From assembly GCA_963719275.1 (NCBI GenBank), contig CAVRBT010000010.1:186001-250000 (forward strand): 64,000 nt of DNA, read 5' to 3'. The translations under genes were made by a program, and so were the position numbers. The notes under the pieces are model-generated. The model searched no databases. It saw nothing but the letters and a program-made list of their open reading frames with translations, and was not told where the DNA came from. Shown in pieces: positions 16,567 through 25,479 of this stretch. How positions within the stretch are numbered: position 1 is the first letter of the stretch; each line of letters starts with the position of its first letter. This stretch comes from AC-32 sp963719275 (lineage in GTDB: Bacteria; Actinomycetota; Thermoleophilia; Gaiellales; Gaiellaceae).

Positions 16567-17079
16567 CTAGGAGAGGTCGCTGAGCGAGAGCGGGGGCCCG
16601 AGGATCTCGCAGCCATAACCTGCGAACAGGCGCACCAGCCCGTCCATCGGCGGCATGACGGCATCGGCCGGGGGTTCCGAGCCAGAGACGGGAACACCGA
16701 GGCTGACGAAGACCTGTTCGACCCCACCGGGGCTGGCCGTCACGAGCATGCGTGCGCGCTCCGAGCGGACGACGTAGGCGTGAGGGATGTCGCGCGGAGC
16801 GAAGAGGAAGTCACCCGCCGCGACGTCGATCCGCTCCTCGCCAACGAGGAAGGTGACCTCGCCCTGGAGGACGTGGAACGTCTCGTCCTCGTTGTGGTGA
16901 AGATGCAGGGGCGGCCCGGTGTCGCGCGGGTCGTCGACCTCGATCTGCGAAAACGCGTTGCCGGCCTCGGCACCGCCTGCTTTGACGGTCACGCGGCCGC
17001 TCTTCCACCAGATGTCGGCAAGGCCTTCGCCTGAGGCGAGGCGGTAAGGCTTGATGGCGGCGACGATCTCGGGGGGCAT
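16567..17079 (-). CDS. Quercetin-dioxygenase-like cupin
   Basis: A 170-aa cupin with both metal motifs intact: PLHLHHNEDETFHVLQGEVTFLVG (about 57-80) and the His of DIPHAYVV (about 100). It resembles the quercetin 2,3-dioxygenase-like cupins that oxidise or bind small aromatic or sugar-like compounds. ATG 17079 gives the full domain. It stands alone; the 280 bp between it and the SDR gene hold nothing I can identify. Confidence 0.83.
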   Translation of the reverse strand: MPPEIVAAIKPYRLASGEGLADIWWKSGRVTVKAGGAEAGNAFSQIEVDDPRDTGPPLHLHHNEDETFHVLQGEVTFLVGEERIDVAAGDFLFAPRDIPHAYVVRSERARMLVTASPGGVEQVFVSLGVPVSGSEPPADAVMPPMDGLVRLFAGYGCEILGPPLSLSDLS

Positions 17080-17359
17080 GGCAGTCCTTTCGTGGCTGCG
17101 CGAAGAGCTTTTCGCGCCGATGGCTCGGCCAAGTTAGGCCCCGAGATACGAGCTCGAAGCCATCGGAGACGCTTCCCGACGGTGACTCCGCGAACGGGTC
17201 GCGGTGCGGCAATAAGGCCGATTGAGCAACCGAGTCTACGGGCCTGCACGGCGGAGCGCATCAGGCACGCGCCGGCGCAAGACGACGAGTATCGGACAGT
17301 CGGCGGTGGCGGCTCAGGCCCTGGGGATGTCGGCGCTGAATGCCTGGCTGCTAGTCGCC

Positions 17360-18205
17360 TCAGGCGCCCGCCCAGTGCTCGTCCCAGAACGCCGACTGCT
17401 GCTTGCCGTCGACGTCGGTGAAGCCGTACTCGCGGGCAAGGGCGGGAGTGGTGAAGACGCCGCCCGACTTCTCGAGCACGTCCGGGTCGGCGGCTAGCGC
17501 CACGATCGCTCGCCCGGGGAACTCCGGCGATTCGGCCTTCGCCGCGGTCTCGGGGCTCAGGTCCATCCGCTCGAGCCGCATGAAGCCGGGTGAGACCGCG
17601 AGGCAGGTGACGCCGTGCGGCCGGAGGTCGTCCGCCATCTGCTCGGTCAGCTTGTTGGTCGCGTTCTTCACGACCTCGTAGAACGTGACGCCGTGCGGGC
17701 GGTCGAGCACCCAGGTGATGTTCACGATCAGCCCGCGGCCAGCTTCGATCATCATCGGCGCGGCCAGCGTCGAGGCGAATGCAGTAGCCCGCAGGCCGCC
17801 GCGGAACATCAGGTCCCAGTGGCGCCATTCCATCTCCCAGAACGGCGTCTCGTAGTAGAGCGGGAGCTCGTAGCCACTCCAGGCGTTGTTGACGAGCAGG
17901 TCGAGGCGGCCCTGCTCGGTGCGGATCCGCTCGAAGAGCGCCTCGACCTGCGAGTCGTCCGTGTGGTCGCAGCGAACGGCGATGCCCGTGCCGCCGCGTG
18001 CGCTCAGCTCCTCGGCGGTGTCGTCGATCGTGCCGGGGCGGTCGAGTGTGGTCGGCTCGCCGCGGACCGAGCGGCCGGTGACGTAGACGACCGCGCCTTC
18101 CTCGCCGAGGACGAGCGCGATGCCCTTGCCGCCGCCCCGACTGGCACCGGTCACGAGCGCTACGCGATCCTTCAGGCGGGGCTTGGTCACGAGGAGCTCC
18201 GGCAA
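17360..18205 (-). CDS. Short-chain dehydrogenase/reductase, DHRS1-like
   Basis: A 281-aa NAD(P)-dependent oxidoreductase. The Rossmann motif is VALVTGASRGGGKGIAL (about 15-31), the NNAG-type motif appears as VNNAWSG, and YxxxK is YEVVK in FYEVVKNATNK. The catalytic Ser after strand 5 seems replaced: where family members read IVNIS-S/F, this one reads IVNITW, so Thr may substitute. The stop-to-start spacing from the upstream hydrolase gene is 9 nt on the same strand, suggesting an operon. Confidence 0.88.
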   Translation of the reverse strand: MPELLVTKPRLKDRVALVTGASRGGGKGIALVLGEEGAVVYVTGRSVRGEPTTLDRPGTIDDTAEELSARGGTGIAVRCDHTDDSQVEALFERIRTEQGRLDLLVNNAWSGYELPLYYETPFWEMEWRHWDLMFRGGLRATAFASTLAAPMMIEAGRGLIVNITWVLDRPHGVTFYEVVKNATNKLTEQMADDLRPHGVTCLAVSPGFMRLERMDLSPETAAKAESPEFPGRAIVALAADPDVLEKSGGVFTTPALAREYGFTDVDGKQQSAFWDEHWAGA

Positions 18206-18214
18206 GGAAGTTTC

Positions 18215-18916
18215 TCATCTTCGTGCACGATGAGCGCTGGCCGCCGCGGTCACTATCCGCTCATGCGTCTCGTCCGGGTGGGAGACCATCGCGCAGTGTC
18301 CGCTCGTGACCTCGATCGTGTCGGCGCCCATCCGCTGTGCGAACTGCCTCTCGGCATCGGGTGGAATCACCTCGTCGTTCTCGGCGACCAGATACCACGA
18401 GGGCAGTGACTTCCATGCGGGGGTGCCCATCACGTCGTCGAACGTGGACAAGGGCAGAGGCTGCTGCACGGCGTACATCACCTTCGACTTGACCGGGTCG
18501 ATATCGGGAGCGAAGTGACCGAGGAAATCATCCTCGGGGAGCCAGGCGAAGCCCTCCGAGTCGACATCGATGTTCGCCAGCGCCGGGGTCGGAGGACCCG
18601 TTAGCAGCGCGCCGATCGACTCACCCTCGTCGAGCCCGAAGGCCGCTATGTAGACGAGGCCGACGACGTTCGGTGCGTCGGTGCCGAGCGAGGTGATGAC
18701 CTGGCCTCCGTAGGAGTGGCCCGCGAGAATCGTCGGGCCGCTCTGCCGGGTGAGCACGTGGCGGACCCTCGCGACGTCAGCCGCAAGCGAGGTCTCCGGA
18801 AGCTGTGGGGCGGTGACTTTGTAGCCGTCGGCCTGTAGGCGCTCGATTACGTTGCTCCAGCAAGAGCCGTCTGCCCAGGCTCCATGGACAAGGACGATGT
18901 TCGGTAGAGCAGCCAT
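18215..18916 (-). CDS. Alpha/beta-fold hydrolase
   Basis: A 233-aa esterase-like hydrolase of the type resembling plant methylesterases and many actinobacterial lipolytic enzymes. It has the oxyanion-side HGAWADG (about 11-17), the nucleophile elbow GHSYGG (about 68-73), Asp in LVAENDEVIPP and the catalytic His in SGHCAMVSHP. Substrate unknown. It is first in a two-gene unit with the SDR and diverges from methyltransferase B. Confidence 0.9.
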   Translation of the reverse strand: MAALPNIVLVHGAWADGSCWSNVIERLQADGYKVTAPQLPETSLAADVARVRHVLTRQSGPTILAGHSYGGQVITSLGTDAPNVVGLVYIAAFGLDEGESIGALLTGPPTPALANIDVDSEGFAWLPEDDFLGHFAPDIDPVKSKVMYAVQQPLPLSTFDDVMGTPAWKSLPSWYLVAENDEVIPPDAERQFAQRMGADTIEVTSGHCAMVSHPDETHERIVTAAASAHRARR

Positions 18917-19060
18917 GAGTCACGTCCTTTGGTGGGGACATCGACCCTACAGGCACGGTTGCGCCGGGCCTGACTCGACGTCGTGGACGCATGCGCTAGG
19001 AGGCCACGGCGTTACCCTTTGGCTATACGCAGCGGTGGTGACAGCCGGGAAGGCAGTGTC

Positions 19061-19801
19061 ATGTCCAGCGAGCAGTTGTATGACACCATCGGAGCCACCT
19101 ACACGGTGACGCGGCGCACCGAGCCGCGGATCGCCGCGCAGGTCTGGGCTGCGCTCGGCGATGCGCGGACCGTGCTCAATGTCGGGGCCGGCACCGGCTC
19201 CTATGAACCCTCCGACCGTGAGGTCACCGCGGTGGAGCCGTCGGCAGTCATGCGTGCGCAGCGGCACGCAGGCGCAGCGCGGTGCGTGGCTGCCACCGCG
19301 GAAAACCTTCCGTTCGAGGACCAGTCCTTCGACGCCGCGATGGCTTTTGCCACCGTTCATCACTGGCAAGATCCGATTGCCGGCCTCCGAGAGATGCGGC
19401 GCGTAGCTCGCCGCGTGGTGGTGTTCACGTGCGACACCAATGACCGGAGTTGGCGTCGCCGGTTCTGGCTGACTCGTGACTACCTCCCCGAGGTCGCTTC
19501 CTCCCGCGTCGGCCTCGCTACCGAGCTGGCCCGCGCGATCGGAGCCCGGATGGAGCCGGTGCTTGTTCCATGGGATTGCGCTGACGGCTTCTTCGAGGCC
19601 TACTGGCGCCGGCCCGAGGCGTACCTGGACGAGAACGTCCGTCGCGGAATATCGGTGTGGGCCACAGTCGGGCGGGAAGCCGAGCAGAGGGCAGTGCGCG
19701 GCCTCCGTGATGACGTTGCAACTGGTCGGTGGGCCGAACGCAACCGCGACCTCCTCGATCTCGAGGCGGCAGAGCTTGGCCTTCGACTGCTTATCGCCTG
19801 A
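19061..19801 (+). CDS. SAM-dependent methyltransferase (paralogue B)
   Basis: A 246-aa class I methyltransferase. Motif I is NVGAGTGSYEP, followed by TAVEPS, ENLPFEDQSFDAAMA and TVHHW. It is a paralogue of the protein at 13883-14737. ATG 19061 aligns its N-terminus (LYDTIGATYTVTRRTEPRIAA) with that paralogue (YDGIGLTYTATRQPDPRIEA); the earlier ATG at 18983 would add 26 unrelated residues. Substrate unknown; the shared C-terminal half (fixed WLTRDY, DGF and RPEAYL blocks) probably shapes the acceptor pocket. Confidence 0.88.
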   Translation: MSSEQLYDTIGATYTVTRRTEPRIAAQVWAALGDARTVLNVGAGTGSYEPSDREVTAVEPSAVMRAQRHAGAARCVAATAENLPFEDQSFDAAMAFATVHHWQDPIAGLREMRRVARRVVVFTCDTNDRSWRRRFWLTRDYLPEVASSRVGLATELARAIGARMEPVLVPWDCADGFFEAYWRRPEAYLDENVRRGISVWATVGREAEQRAVRGLRDDVATGRWAERNRDLLDLEAAELGLRLLIA

Positions 19802-19861
19802 ACCCGCCACAGCCTGGTACCACTTGGCTGGGCGAGCGTGCGGGAATGAAGCTTGAGCGGT

Positions 19862-20524
19862 CTACGAGGAAGGCAACGCGCGCTCGAGGGCCGCCCGGTC
19901 GGTCGGCCCGCCGTGCGTGGCGAGCACATGCTCGACCGGCCGCTCGAGCAGCGGGCGCAACCCCTCGGTGACCTGCTCGCGCGTCACGCCGTCAGGTAAC
20001 CACTCAGGCGGGATCTCGAGGCCTAGGCCGAAGTCGACAAGCGTGTCGCCGGCGATGACCGCGCCGCGGCTCTCGACCCAAAGCACGACGTCGTTCGGCT
20101 CCCTTCCGGGGAACGCCTCGACTCCGAAGGGCAGCTGATCGCCCGCCGAGAACAGGTGCCCCTCGACCGTGTCGCTGGCTAGCAGCCAGGCCACGTCCGG
20201 GCTGCCCTCGTCGGGCGGAGGCACGAATACCGGAGCGCTGAACCGCTCCGCCAGGCTCTGCGTATCGCGCTCGTGCCACGGGCACGTCAGCACGATCGCC
20301 GCCTGGCGGTCGGCGGCAAGCTCGACGATCTCTCTCGGCGGGGCCAGCGGATCGAACAGCAGCATCTGATCGCCGTTGTCGATCGCGTAGGACGAAACTA
20401 CTCCCGTGTTACTCGGCGTCTCAGCGGTCGCCGCGAGGCGCTGGCGAAGCGCCTCGTTCTCAGGCCCCGGCCAGTCTGGGTGCGGTGCCTCCCAGTGCCA
20501 CAGACCCGATTGCAGTTCGCGCAC
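19862..20524 (-). CDS. Metallo-beta-lactamase-fold-like protein
   Basis: A 220-aa protein with the layout of a metallo-beta-lactamase fold: YAIDNGDQMLLFDPLAP, then TCPWHERDTQSLAERF where HxHxDH would stand, FPGREPNDVVLWVE, the Asp of AVIAGDTLVD and the late His of VLATHGGP. The first metal motif keeps only His-Glu-Arg-Asp, so it may bind one metal or be a non-catalytic relative. Family members of this kind act as thioesterase or lactonase-like hydrolases. Convergent with methyltransferase B. Confidence 0.75.
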   Translation of the reverse strand: MRELQSGLWHWEAPHPDWPGPENEALRQRLAATAETPSNTGVVSSYAIDNGDQMLLFDPLAPPREIVELAADRQAAIVLTCPWHERDTQSLAERFSAPVFVPPPDEGSPDVAWLLASDTVEGHLFSAGDQLPFGVEAFPGREPNDVVLWVESRGAVIAGDTLVDFGLGLEIPPEWLPDGVTREQVTEGLRPLLERPVEHVLATHGGPTDRAALERALPSS

Positions 20525-20613
20525 GGGCTGATGGTATGCGACCAGAGTTGGTTCGCCGCGTGCGACGGGGGCGCACCCTCCTGTCTTGTTAAGCCTCGCA
20601 TGGGCGAGCGTGC

Positions 20614-21948
20614 TTACGCCAGCTCTGCCGCTGCTTCGTTGAACACCTCGGTGTGGACGTCGACATCGGCCTCGGTCGTCGCGGGCGACATCAGGGCCAT
20701 ATTGTGGAACGGCGTCAGCAGGATGCCGCGGTTGAGAGCGTAGAGATGGATCAGCCGGTCTAGCAGGGCGTTGCCACCGGCCGCCGCCTCGCTGCCGGTG
20801 CTCGGGCGCTCCGCGCGGAACAGGTACTCGACCCGGCAGCCGAGCCTCGTCACGTGCCAGGGCAGGCCGTGCCGCTCGATCGCGCCCGCGACCCCCGCCT
20901 CGAAGCGCTCACCGAGGGCGATCATCCGCGCGAACGCCTCGTCCGTGAGCACCTCCGCCAGCGTCGCCCGCGTGGCCGCCAGCGAAAGGACGTTCGCGGC
21001 GACGGTGCCGCCGACGCCGCCCACGTCGGCGCGCTCGTCGGCCGGCAGCAGCGCCTCGAGGCGCTCGGCGACCTCGGCCGAGAAGCCGTACGCTGCGGCT
21101 GGGATCCCGCCTGCGATCGGCTTCCCGATCGTGAGTAGGTCCGGCGCAAGCCCGAAGGCGGCCGTGTAGCCGCCCGGCCCGGCGCAGATCGTGTGCGTCT
21201 CGTCGATGATCAGCAGCGTCGCGGTGTCGCGGGTCGCAGCGCGCAGCGCGTCGTGGTACCCGGGCTCCGGCAGGACGATGCCGATGTTCGTCAGCGCCGG
21301 CTCGGCGAGGACGCAGGCGACGTCGCCGTGTGCCAACTCCCGCTCCAGAGCGTCGGCGTCGTTCCACTCGGCGACGCGCGTCGTCTCGTCGAGCGGCACC
21401 GGCGGCCCAACGTTTCCTTCGCGCGCAACGACCGAGCCGTCCCGCAGCGTCGCCACCGTCTCGTCGACCGAGCCGTGGTAGCACCAGTTGAAGACGAGGA
21501 TCTTCGGCCGGCCCGTGAGCTCGCGCGCGAGCCGGATCGCGAAGCGGTTGGCGTCGGTCGCGGTCAGCGCAAACTGCCAGCGCGCGAGGCCGAAGCGGCG
21601 CGCCAGCTCGCGCCCGACCCAGAGCGCGTCCTCGCTCGGCAGCATCAAGGTGATCCCCTTCGCCGCCTGCTCGCGCAGCGCGCGCACCGTCGGCTCGGGC
21701 GAGTGGCCGGTCATGGCCGCCGTGTCGCCAAGGCAGAAGTCGACGTACTCGTGGCCGTCGACGTCGGTGAAGCGGGCACCGTGCGCTTCGGCGGCGAAGA
21801 CGGGGAAGCCGCCGGGCCAGCGGATCATCCACGGCATCGGCACACCGCTCAGCAGCGGGCCCTTCGCCTCCTCCGCCAGCTCCCGCGAGCGTGGGTGCTC
21901 GCGCTCGAACCGCTCGAGCTCGCGCTCGAGCAGCGCCTCCGCGCTCAC
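20614..21948 (-). CDS. Class III aminotransferase, glutamate-1-semialdehyde-mutase-like
   Basis: A 444-aa PLP enzyme. PLP-binding features: ATDANRFAIRLARELTGR, NWCYHGSVDE, LLIIDETHT (the Asp that binds the pyridine nitrogen) and the Schiff-base Lys in LLTIGKPIAGGIPAAAYG. Overall it resembles glutamate-1-semialdehyde aminomutase, but no haem-synthesis genes are near, so a transaminase of an omega- or beta-amino acid is more likely. I start at GTG 21948, overlapping the MFS stop (GTGA); the long frame upstream is a shadow of the transporter. Coupling suggests the transporter moves its substrate or product. Confidence 0.88.
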   Translation of the reverse strand: MSAEALLERELERFEREHPRSRELAEEAKGPLLSGVPMPWMIRWPGGFPVFAAEAHGARFTDVDGHEYVDFCLGDTAAMTGHSPEPTVRALREQAAKGITLMLPSEDALWVGRELARRFGLARWQFALTATDANRFAIRLARELTGRPKILVFNWCYHGSVDETVATLRDGSVVAREGNVGPPVPLDETTRVAEWNDADALERELAHGDVACVLAEPALTNIGIVLPEPGYHDALRAATRDTATLLIIDETHTICAGPGGYTAAFGLAPDLLTIGKPIAGGIPAAAYGFSAEVAERLEALLPADERADVGGVGGTVAANVLSLAATRATLAEVLTDEAFARMIALGERFEAGVAGAIERHGLPWHVTRLGCRVEYLFRAERPSTGSEAAAGGNALLDRLIHLYALNRGILLTPFHNMALMSPATTEADVDVHTEVFNEAAAELA

Positions 21949-23123
21949 CGGCGCACCGCCGCCAGGGCAACCACGCTCACCGCCGCCCAGCCTGCCAGGT
22001 AGAGGAAGGCCGCGCGCGGGGAGACGAGCGTCCAGAGCGCGCCCGCAACCGCCGAGGCGGCGAGATTGGCGAAGCTCTGGATCGTCGCGAGCGCGCCGAA
22101 CGCCGAGCCGAGCAAGGCCGGCGGTGCCAGCAACGCGACCGCCGCGCCCTGTGCCGTCTCGACGGCGCCCTTGCCGGTCCCGGCGAGCGCGAAGAGCGCC
22201 GCGAGCAACGCGATGCTGGCCCCGGCGAGGGCGAAGCCGACGAAGGCTGCGAGCGCGCCGAACGCGCCGACGACGAGTACGGCCGTCGCGCCTCGCCGGT
22301 CCGTGACATGCCCGGCGGGAACGCTGATCACCATCGCGGCCGCGTTGTAGACGGTGTAGAGGACGACCGCGAGCCGCACCGCCGAGTCGTGGCCGTGGTT
22401 GGGCGTGAGCAGGTCGGTCGCGCGCAGGATCAGCAGCGTGGCGGCGACGTTGGCGAGCTCGAACGCCGTCACCGCGCCGAGCAGCCGGCCGAGGCGGCCG
22501 TGCAGCACCGGCCTGATCCGGATCCGCAGCGGCGGACGCTCGTGCCGCTCCAGCCCCCGCGCGGAGCGCACGGCGATGAAGATCGCCAGCGCCGCCAACA
22601 GTCCCGGAATGACCGAGAGCAGGATCGCCTCCCGCACCCCCACGACCGCGATCAACCCCAACGCGAGCAGTGGCCCTGCGATCGCGCCCGCGTTGTCCAT
22701 CGCCCGCTCGAACCCGTACGCGCGGCCGTATGCGTCGGGCTCCACGACGTCCGTCAGCAGTGCGTTCCGCGACGGTGTCCGCAGGCCGCGCGAGAGCCAC
22801 GCGCCCGCGCGCAGTACGCCGACTTGCCACACCGCCGTGGCCGCGCCGATCAACGCGCTCAGGACCGCGGTTGCCGTGTAGCCGCCCATCGCCGTCGCGC
22901 GGCGGCGACCGGGGTCGTCCGCGAGCGCGCCGCCCGCCAGCTTCGCGGCCCCCGCGATCCCGTCGGCGATGCCCTCGATCGTCCCGAGCGCCGCCGCCGG
23001 CGCGCCGAGCGTCGTCGTCAGCAACGAGGGCAAGAGCGCCGTCGGAACCTCGTGACTGACATCCGAGAAGAAACTCGCCACGCCGATCCCGGCGACGCCG
23101 CGGTTCAGCCAGCGAGGATGCAC
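21945..23123 (-). CDS. Major facilitator superfamily transporter
   Basis: A 392-aa membrane protein with about 11-12 helices and the MFS halves. The first inter-helix motif is degenerate (GALADDPGRRRATAMG) and the second-half copy is clearer (AGHVTDRRGATAVLVVG). Conserved FFSDVSHEVPTALLPSLL at the N-terminus is typical of a bacterial MFS group with no settled substrate. First gene of a two-gene unit with the aminotransferase; diverges from the P1 peptidase gene 69 bp away. Confidence 0.87.
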   Translation of the reverse strand: MHPRWLNRGVAGIGVASFFSDVSHEVPTALLPSLLTTTLGAPAAALGTIEGIADGIAGAAKLAGGALADDPGRRRATAMGGYTATAVLSALIGAATAVWQVGVLRAGAWLSRGLRTPSRNALLTDVVEPDAYGRAYGFERAMDNAGAIAGPLLALGLIAVVGVREAILLSVIPGLLAALAIFIAVRSARGLERHERPPLRIRIRPVLHGRLGRLLGAVTAFELANVAATLLILRATDLLTPNHGHDSAVRLAVVLYTVYNAAAMVISVPAGHVTDRRGATAVLVVGAFGALAAFVGFALAGASIALLAALFALAGTGKGAVETAQGAAVALLAPPALLGSAFGALATIQSFANLAASAVAGALWTLVSPRAAFLYLAGWAAVSVVALAAVRR

Positions 23124-23192
23124 GCCGCCCTGTCACCGGAGCCGCGGCCGGCCGGCTCGTGGAGCAAGCAGCGATCGCTCCAGACGACCGGC

Positions 23193-24275
23193 ATGGAAAG
23201 CTCCACCCGGCGACTCTACAGTCCTCTCGTGCCCGACGACCCTCCCGACCCCAGAGGCCCGAGGCCGCGCGAGCTCGGCGTCCTGATCGGCGAGCGCGAG
23301 CCCGGCCCGAGCAACTCGATCGCCGACGTCGAAGGCGTCCGTGTCGGCCACGTGACCGTTTGGCGCGACGAGCCCGACCCCCCCGCGGGCCGCGGCGTCG
23401 CGCGCACGGGGGTGACCGCCGTCGTGCCGCCCGCGCTGCCGCTCGCGGCCGGCGTCGCCGTGCTCAACGGCGCGGGCGAGCTGACCGGCTCGCACGAGAT
23501 CCGCGAGTGGGGCCTGCTCGAGACGCCCGTCTACCTGACCTCGACGCACGCCGTTGGCCGCGTCTACGACGGCGCGATCGAGCTGGCCGTGCGAAACGAC
23601 CCACTCGTCGGGGTGGAGGAGTTCATCATCCCGGTCGTCGGCGAGTGTGACGACGGCCACTTGAGCGACGCGCGCACCGTGCACGTCGAGCGCGAGGATG
23701 TGGCCCAAGCGGTGGACGGCGCGACCGGCTGGCCCTTCGCCGAGGGCGCCGTCGGCGCAGGGACCGGCATGAGCTGCCTCGGCTGGAAGGGCGGGATCGG
23801 CAGCGCAAGCCGGCGGGCGGGCGAGCACGTCGTGGGCGCCCTCGTGCTTTGCAACTTCGGCTCGGCGCGGCAGCTGACCATCGCGGGCGTTCCGGTCGGC
23901 CGCGCGCTCGCTGGCGAAGACCGGGAAAAGCCCGGCGGCAGCTGCATCGTCGTCGTCGCCACCGACGCGCCGCTCAGCTCGGCGTCCCTCGAGCGGATCG
24001 CCCGCCGTGCAGGGCTCGGCCTCGCGCGCACCGGCTCGGTCGCGCACCACGGCAGCGGCGAGATCTTCGTCGCGTTCTCGACCTCGCGCGACGGCGAGCT
24101 CAAGGGCCGCGAGCTCGACCCGCTCTTCGCCGCGACCGTCGAGGCGACCGAGGAGGCCGTAGTGAACACGCTCTGGGCCGCGCCAGACGTGGCCGGCCGC
24201 GAGGGCCGCGTTCAGCGCGGGCTGCCACACGAGGAGACGCTCGAGCTCCTGCGCGCGCACGGAGCGCTCGCGTGA
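23193..24275 (+). CDS. P1-family (DmpA/BapA-type) aminopeptidase
   Basis: A 360-aa N-terminal-nucleophile hydrolase that removes D- or beta-amino residues from peptides. Features: DVEGVRVGHVTVWRD, GAGTGMSCLGWKGGIGSAS and the self-cleavage site before the nucleophile Ser in PGGSCIVVVATDAPLSS. ATG 23193 is used; GTG 23229 is an alternative without the extra leader. Its GTGA stop region overlaps the next gene. The neighbouring aminotransferase suggests a route that frees and deaminates an unusual amino acid. Confidence 0.87.
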   Translation: MESSTRRLYSPLVPDDPPDPRGPRPRELGVLIGEREPGPSNSIADVEGVRVGHVTVWRDEPDPPAGRGVARTGVTAVVPPALPLAAGVAVLNGAGELTGSHEIREWGLLETPVYLTSTHAVGRVYDGAIELAVRNDPLVGVEEFIIPVVGECDDGHLSDARTVHVEREDVAQAVDGATGWPFAEGAVGAGTGMSCLGWKGGIGSASRRAGEHVVGALVLCNFGSARQLTIAGVPVGRALAGEDREKPGGSCIVVVATDAPLSSASLERIARRAGLGLARTGSVAHHGSGEIFVAFSTSRDGELKGRELDPLFAATVEATEEAVVNTLWAAPDVAGREGRVQRGLPHEETLELLRAHGALA

Positions 24276-25444
24276 GGGTGCTCGTGATCGGCACCGGCGG
24301 CGTCGGCAGCGCCGCCGCCGCGGTGGCGCAGAAGCGCGACTTCTTCGAGCGGATGACCTTCGCCGACCTCGACCCGGCCAGGCCGCAGGCCCTCGCCGAG
24401 CGGCTCGGCGACGAGCGCTTCGCCGCGGCGCAGATCGACGCCTCCGACCAGGCCAGCGTCGCCGCCCTGGCGCGCGAACACGACGTCGTCCTCAACGCGA
24501 CCGATCCGCGCTTCAACCTGCCGATCTTCGAGGCCGCCTTCGAGACGCGCTGCACCTACCTCGACCTGGCGATGTCCCTCTCGAGGCCCGGAACGCTGCT
24601 CGGCCAGGAGCAGCTCGACCAGCACGAGCGCTGGCACGAGGCGGGCCTGCTTGCGCTCGTCGGGATCGGCGTCGAGCCAGGCCTCTCGGACGTCTTCGCC
24701 CGCTACGCGGCCGACCACCTTTTCGGCGAGATCGACGAGGTGGCCGTGCGCGACGGCGCCAACCTCGCAGTGGAGGGCTACGACTTCGCGCCGACCTTCT
24801 CGATCTGGACGACGATCGAGGAGTGCCTCAACCCACCGCTCGTCTGGGAGTGCGAGCGCGGCTGGTACACGACCGAGCCCTTCAGCGAGCCTGAGGTCTT
24901 CGACTTCCCGGAAGGGATCGGGCCGCTCGAGTGCGTCAACGTCGAGCACGAGGAGGTGGTGCTCGTGCCACGCTGGGTCGAGTGCCGCCGCGTCACCTTC
25001 AAGTACGGCCTCGGCGAGGAGTTCATCGACGTGCTGAAGACGCTGCACAAGCTCGGCCTCGACTCGACCGAGCCCGTCTCGGTGCGCGGAGTCGACGTCG
25101 CGCCGCGCGACATGGTGGCTGCGGCGCTGCCGGACCCGGCGACCCTCGGCGACCGCATGCACGGCAAGACCTGCGCAGGCACCTTCGTCACCGGCACCGG
25201 AAGGGACGGGCAGCCGCGCGCGACCTACCTCTACCACGTCTCCGACAACGAGCAGACGATGCGCGACTACGGCTCGCAGGCGGTCGTGCTGCAAACCGCG
25301 CTGAACCCGGTCGTCGCGCTCGAGCTGCTCGCGAACGGAAGCTGGAGCGGCGCCGGCGTGCTCGGGCCGGAGGCCTTCGACGCGGTGCCGTTCCTCGACC
25401 TGCTCACCGCCTACGGCGAGCCGTGGAAGCAGATCGACCGCTAG
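24272..25444 (+). CDS. Saccharopine dehydrogenase-like NAD(P) oxidoreductase
   Basis: A 390-aa protein. The Rossmann motif VLVIGTGGVGSAAAAVA starts at residue 3. The middle and C-terminal parts (GIGVEPGLSDVFARYAADHLFGEIDEV, YHVSDNEQTMRDYGSQAVVLQTALNP) match the saccharopine-dehydrogenase / carboxynorspermidine-synthase superfamily, whose members join or split an amino acid and an aldehyde or keto acid through an imine. GTG 24272 overlaps the peptidase stop by 4 nt (GTGA). The exact substrate cannot be read. Confidence 0.87.
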   Translation: MRVLVIGTGGVGSAAAAVAQKRDFFERMTFADLDPARPQALAERLGDERFAAAQIDASDQASVAALAREHDVVLNATDPRFNLPIFEAAFETRCTYLDLAMSLSRPGTLLGQEQLDQHERWHEAGLLALVGIGVEPGLSDVFARYAADHLFGEIDEVAVRDGANLAVEGYDFAPTFSIWTTIEECLNPPLVWECERGWYTTEPFSEPEVFDFPEGIGPLECVNVEHEEVVLVPRWVECRRVTFKYGLGEEFIDVLKTLHKLGLDSTEPVSVRGVDVAPRDMVAAALPDPATLGDRMHGKTCAGTFVTGTGRDGQPRATYLYHVSDNEQTMRDYGSQAVVLQTALNPVVALELLANGSWSGAGVLGPEAFDAVPFLDLLTAYGEPWKQIDR

Positions 25445-25479
25445 GCCGCGGCGCCGCGCACCCCCTCTGGCCGCTGTTC

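Noticed and set aside
20614..23136. 840-codon frame as one protein
   Set aside because: Only the part from GTG 21948 matches an aminotransferase; the rest is the antisense-phase shadow of the MFS transporter gene.
21891..23192. Plus-strand extension of the P1 peptidase frame across the transporter gene
   Set aside because: Arg/Glu-rich shadow of the MFS gene; the peptidase domain begins after 23193.
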